Origin: Rubrivivax sp. SCN 71-131
GTDB taxonomy: Bacteria > Pseudomonadota > Gammaproteobacteria > Burkholderiales > Burkholderiaceae_C
Assembly (NCBI GenBank): GCA_001724995.1
Contig: MEFD01000013.1
Location: 62,001-126,000 of the forward strand
DNA length: 64,000 nucleotides
Direction of reading: 5' to 3'
The position numbers and the translations under genes were made by a program. Position 1 is the stretch's first letter; the number at the start of each line of letters is the position of its first letter. The notes beneath the pieces were generated by a model. The model did not search any database. It saw only the letters and a list, made by a program, of their open reading frames with translations, and was not told the origin of the DNA. This document shows positions 62,384 to 64,000 of this stretch, in pieces.

Positions 62384-64000
62384 TCAGCGCGCCAGCACCG
62401 GCGCGAGGGCCTTGCCGGTATGCGTGGCGGCCGCGACGACCTGCTCCGGCGTCCCTTCGGCGACGATGCGTCCGCCCCCCGCGCCGCCCTCGGGACCGAG
62501 GTCGATGACCCAATCGGCCTCGGCGATGACGTCCAGGTCATGCTCGATGACGAGCACGCTGTGGCCGCCATCGACGAGTCGGTGCAGCACGCGGATGAGC
62601 TTCTGGACGTCGGCCATGTGCAGACCGACGGTCGGCTCGTCGAGGACGTAGAGCGTGTGCGCCGGCCGGTTGCCGCGGCGTGTGAGGTCGTCGCGCGCCT
62701 TGGCGAGCTCGGTCACCAGCTTGATGCGCTGCGCCTCGCCGCCAGACAGCGTGGGCGAAGGCTGGCCGAGCGTGAGGTAGCCCAGGCCCACGTCCTGCAG
62801 CAGCTTGAGCGGATGGCTGACGACGGGCATGCTGGCGAAGAAGTCGACGGCCTCGTCGACCTCCATCTGCAGCACCTCCCCGATGTGACGGCCGCGCCAG
62901 GTGACGGCAAGTGTCTGCGGGTTGAAGCGCTGGCCGTGGCAGACGTCGCAGGGCAGCTTGACGTCGGGGAGGAAGCTCATCGCGATCGTGCGCATGCCCT
63001 GCCCCTCGCAGGCGGGGCAGCGGCCGTCGCCGGTGTTGAAGGAGAAGCGCGCCGCGCCGTAGCCGCGCGCCCTGGCCTCCAGCGTCTCGGTGAAGAGCTT
63101 GCGGATCGCATCCCAGAAGCCGACGTAGGTCGCCGGGCAGCTGCGCGGCGTCTTGCCGATCGGCGTCTGGTCGACCTCGAGCACGCGCGCGATCGCGTCG
63201 GTCCCGCGCAGGCCGAGGCAGCCGACGAGCGGCGGCAAGGCGCCGGCGTCGCGCGCCTTGTCGGCCGGCGCGCCCTTTCCGGCGCGGCTGCCGCGACCGC
63301 CACGACCGCCGCGGGCGGCCACGGTGGCCTGCACGTTGGCCAGCAGCACTTCGCGCGCCAGCGTGCTCTTGCCCGAGCCGCTGACGCCGCTGATGGCCAC
63401 CAGGCGCTGCAGCGGCACGCGCAGGTCCAGGCGCTGCAGGTTGTGCAACTGCGCGCCGCGGACTTCGAGCGCCGGCGCCTCGGGCGCCAGCGCCCGCCGC
63501 GGCTGCAGCGGGTGCACGAGCGGCGCGGCGAGCAGCCGGCCGGTGAGCGAGTCGGCGTGCCGCGACAGTTCTTCCACCGTACCTTCGGCGACCAGCCGGC
63601 CGCCGCGCTTGCCGGCACCGGGGCCGATGTCGATGACGTGGTCGGCGCGGCGGATGGTGTCCTCGTCATGCTCGACGACGACGAGCGTGTTGCCCTTGTC
63701 GCCGAGCTTGTGCAGCGCCGAGAGCAGGATGCCATTGTCGCGCGGGTGCAGGCCGATCGTCGGCTCGTCGAGCACGTAGCACACGCCCTGCAGGTTGCTG
63801 CCGAGCTGTGCGGCCAGGCGGATGCGCTGCGCCTCGCCGCCGGAGAGCGTGGGCGCGGCACGGTCCAGCGTCAGGTAGGCCAGGCCCACCTCCTGCAGGA
63901 AGGCCAGGCGGCTGCGCACCTCGGCGACGACGTCGCGTGCGATCTCGGCGTCGCGACCCGTGAGCTGCAGGCCGTCGATCCAGCGCGCGACCTCGTGCAC
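62384..64000 (-). CDS. uvrA: UvrABC excinuclease subunit A (C-terminal part; runs off right edge)
   Basis: At least 538 residues of the C-terminal part are present; the 5' end lies beyond the window. It starts within the first ATPase: LSGGEAQRIRLAAQLGSNLQ and LDEPTIGLHPRDN. The second ATPase has Walker A GVSGSGKSTLARE, the zinc module CPACEGQG with CDVCHGQ, signature LSGGEAQRIKLVTELAK and LDEPTVGLH. A Gly/Arg-rich insert (ARGGRGGRGSRAGKG) lies after LANVQATVA. UvrA recognises DNA damage in nucleotide excision repair. It ends with VVAAATHTGKALAPVLAR. The gap to the TAXI gene is 125 bases. Confidence 0.95.
   Translation of the reverse strand: MHEVARWIDGLQLTGRDAEIARDVVAEVRSRLAFLQEVGLAYLTLDRAAPTLSGGEAQRIRLAAQLGSNLQGVCYVLDEPTIGLHPRDNGILLSALHKLGDKGNTLVVVEHDEDTIRRADHVIDIGPGAGKRGGRLVAEGTVEELSRHADSLTGRLLAAPLVHPLQPRRALAPEAPALEVRGAQLHNLQRLDLRVPLQRLVAISGVSGSGKSTLAREVLLANVQATVAARGGRGGRGSRAGKGAPADKARDAGALPPLVGCLGLRGTDAIARVLEVDQTPIGKTPRSCPATYVGFWDAIRKLFTETLEARARGYGAARFSFNTGDGRCPACEGQGMRTIAMSFLPDVKLPCDVCHGQRFNPQTLAVTWRGRHIGEVLQMEVDEAVDFFASMPVVSHPLKLLQDVGLGYLTLGQPSPTLSGGEAQRIKLVTELAKARDDLTRRGNRPAHTLYVLDEPTVGLHMADVQKLIRVLHRLVDGGHSVLVIEHDLDVIAEADWVIDLGPEGGAGGGRIVAEGTPEQVVAAATHTGKALAPVLAR

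Overview
The window is GC-rich DNA (roughly 70% by eye) packed with protein-coding genes on both strands. Several features point to a betaproteobacterium of the order Burkholderiales: a DUF1840 protein, a DUF2946 protein, a Bug-type tripartite tricarboxylate substrate-binding protein, a lipB with the insertion usual in that order, and a small structured RNA beside hemB. The Rubrivivax/Leptothrix/Comamonadaceae side of the order seems most likely. This placement is inference from gene content, not a database result. I see no tRNA, rRNA, CRISPR array, insertion sequence, integrase or phage gene. Apart from the two genes cut by the window edges, no stretch over 300 bases lacks a gene; the longest gaps are 1735-2012, 34522-34771, 13206-13411, 23984-24176 and 2817-3008.

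Left part (1-28 kb): a DevC-like ABC permease with its HlyD-type adaptor and an unusually short TetR regulator; a secreted trypsin-like protease; a chemotaxis receptor behind a sigma-28-type promoter; glmS; a large hybrid sensor kinase whose Hpt end is broken at a perfect 30-bp palindrome; and a DMT exporter-CorA-hemB run divergent from hemJ. A three-helix RNA with a perfect intrinsic terminator lies between hemB and hemJ. Next come a VanZ-like protein, a thioredoxin-like ferredoxin, an alpha/beta hydrolase, dacA-dat-ybeD, ybeY-phoH, a NarX/NarL-style two-component pair, a 3-oxoadipyl-CoA-type thiolase, and an HD-GYP plus GGDEF/EAL pair that looks built to degrade cyclic di-GMP.

Middle part (28-47 kb): a minor-pilin operon in the order pilE-fimT-pilV-pilW-pilX-pilY1, with overlapping genes, reads leftward. 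It is followed by ruvB and ruvA, which are separated by about 6 kb holding a probable copper-acquisition cluster (DUF2946, TonB receptor, PepSY membrane protein, PCuAC chaperone) and an enoyl-CoA hydratase-like gene. pobA, a Bug protein, an FAD-dependent oxidoreductase and lipB follow.

Right part (46.7-64 kb): a complete nitrate respiration operon, narK1-narK2-narG-narH-narJ-narI plus a parvulin-type isomerase, is transcribed leftward. Just beyond its end is a PAS-containing energy-taxis receptor with a perfect sigma-28 -10 element. Upstream of nar are a fused TRAP permease, its TAXI substrate-binding protein, and the 3' part of uvrA running off the right edge.

Taken together the genes describe a motile, piliated, facultatively denitrifying bacterium that uses aromatic acids. 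The most noteworthy observations are the hemB-hemJ RNA, the frame break at the palindrome in the sensor kinase, the two FliA-type receptor promoters, the degenerate GGDEF domain that keeps its inhibitory site, the ligand-domain-less TetR protein and the copper cluster between ruvB and ruvA.
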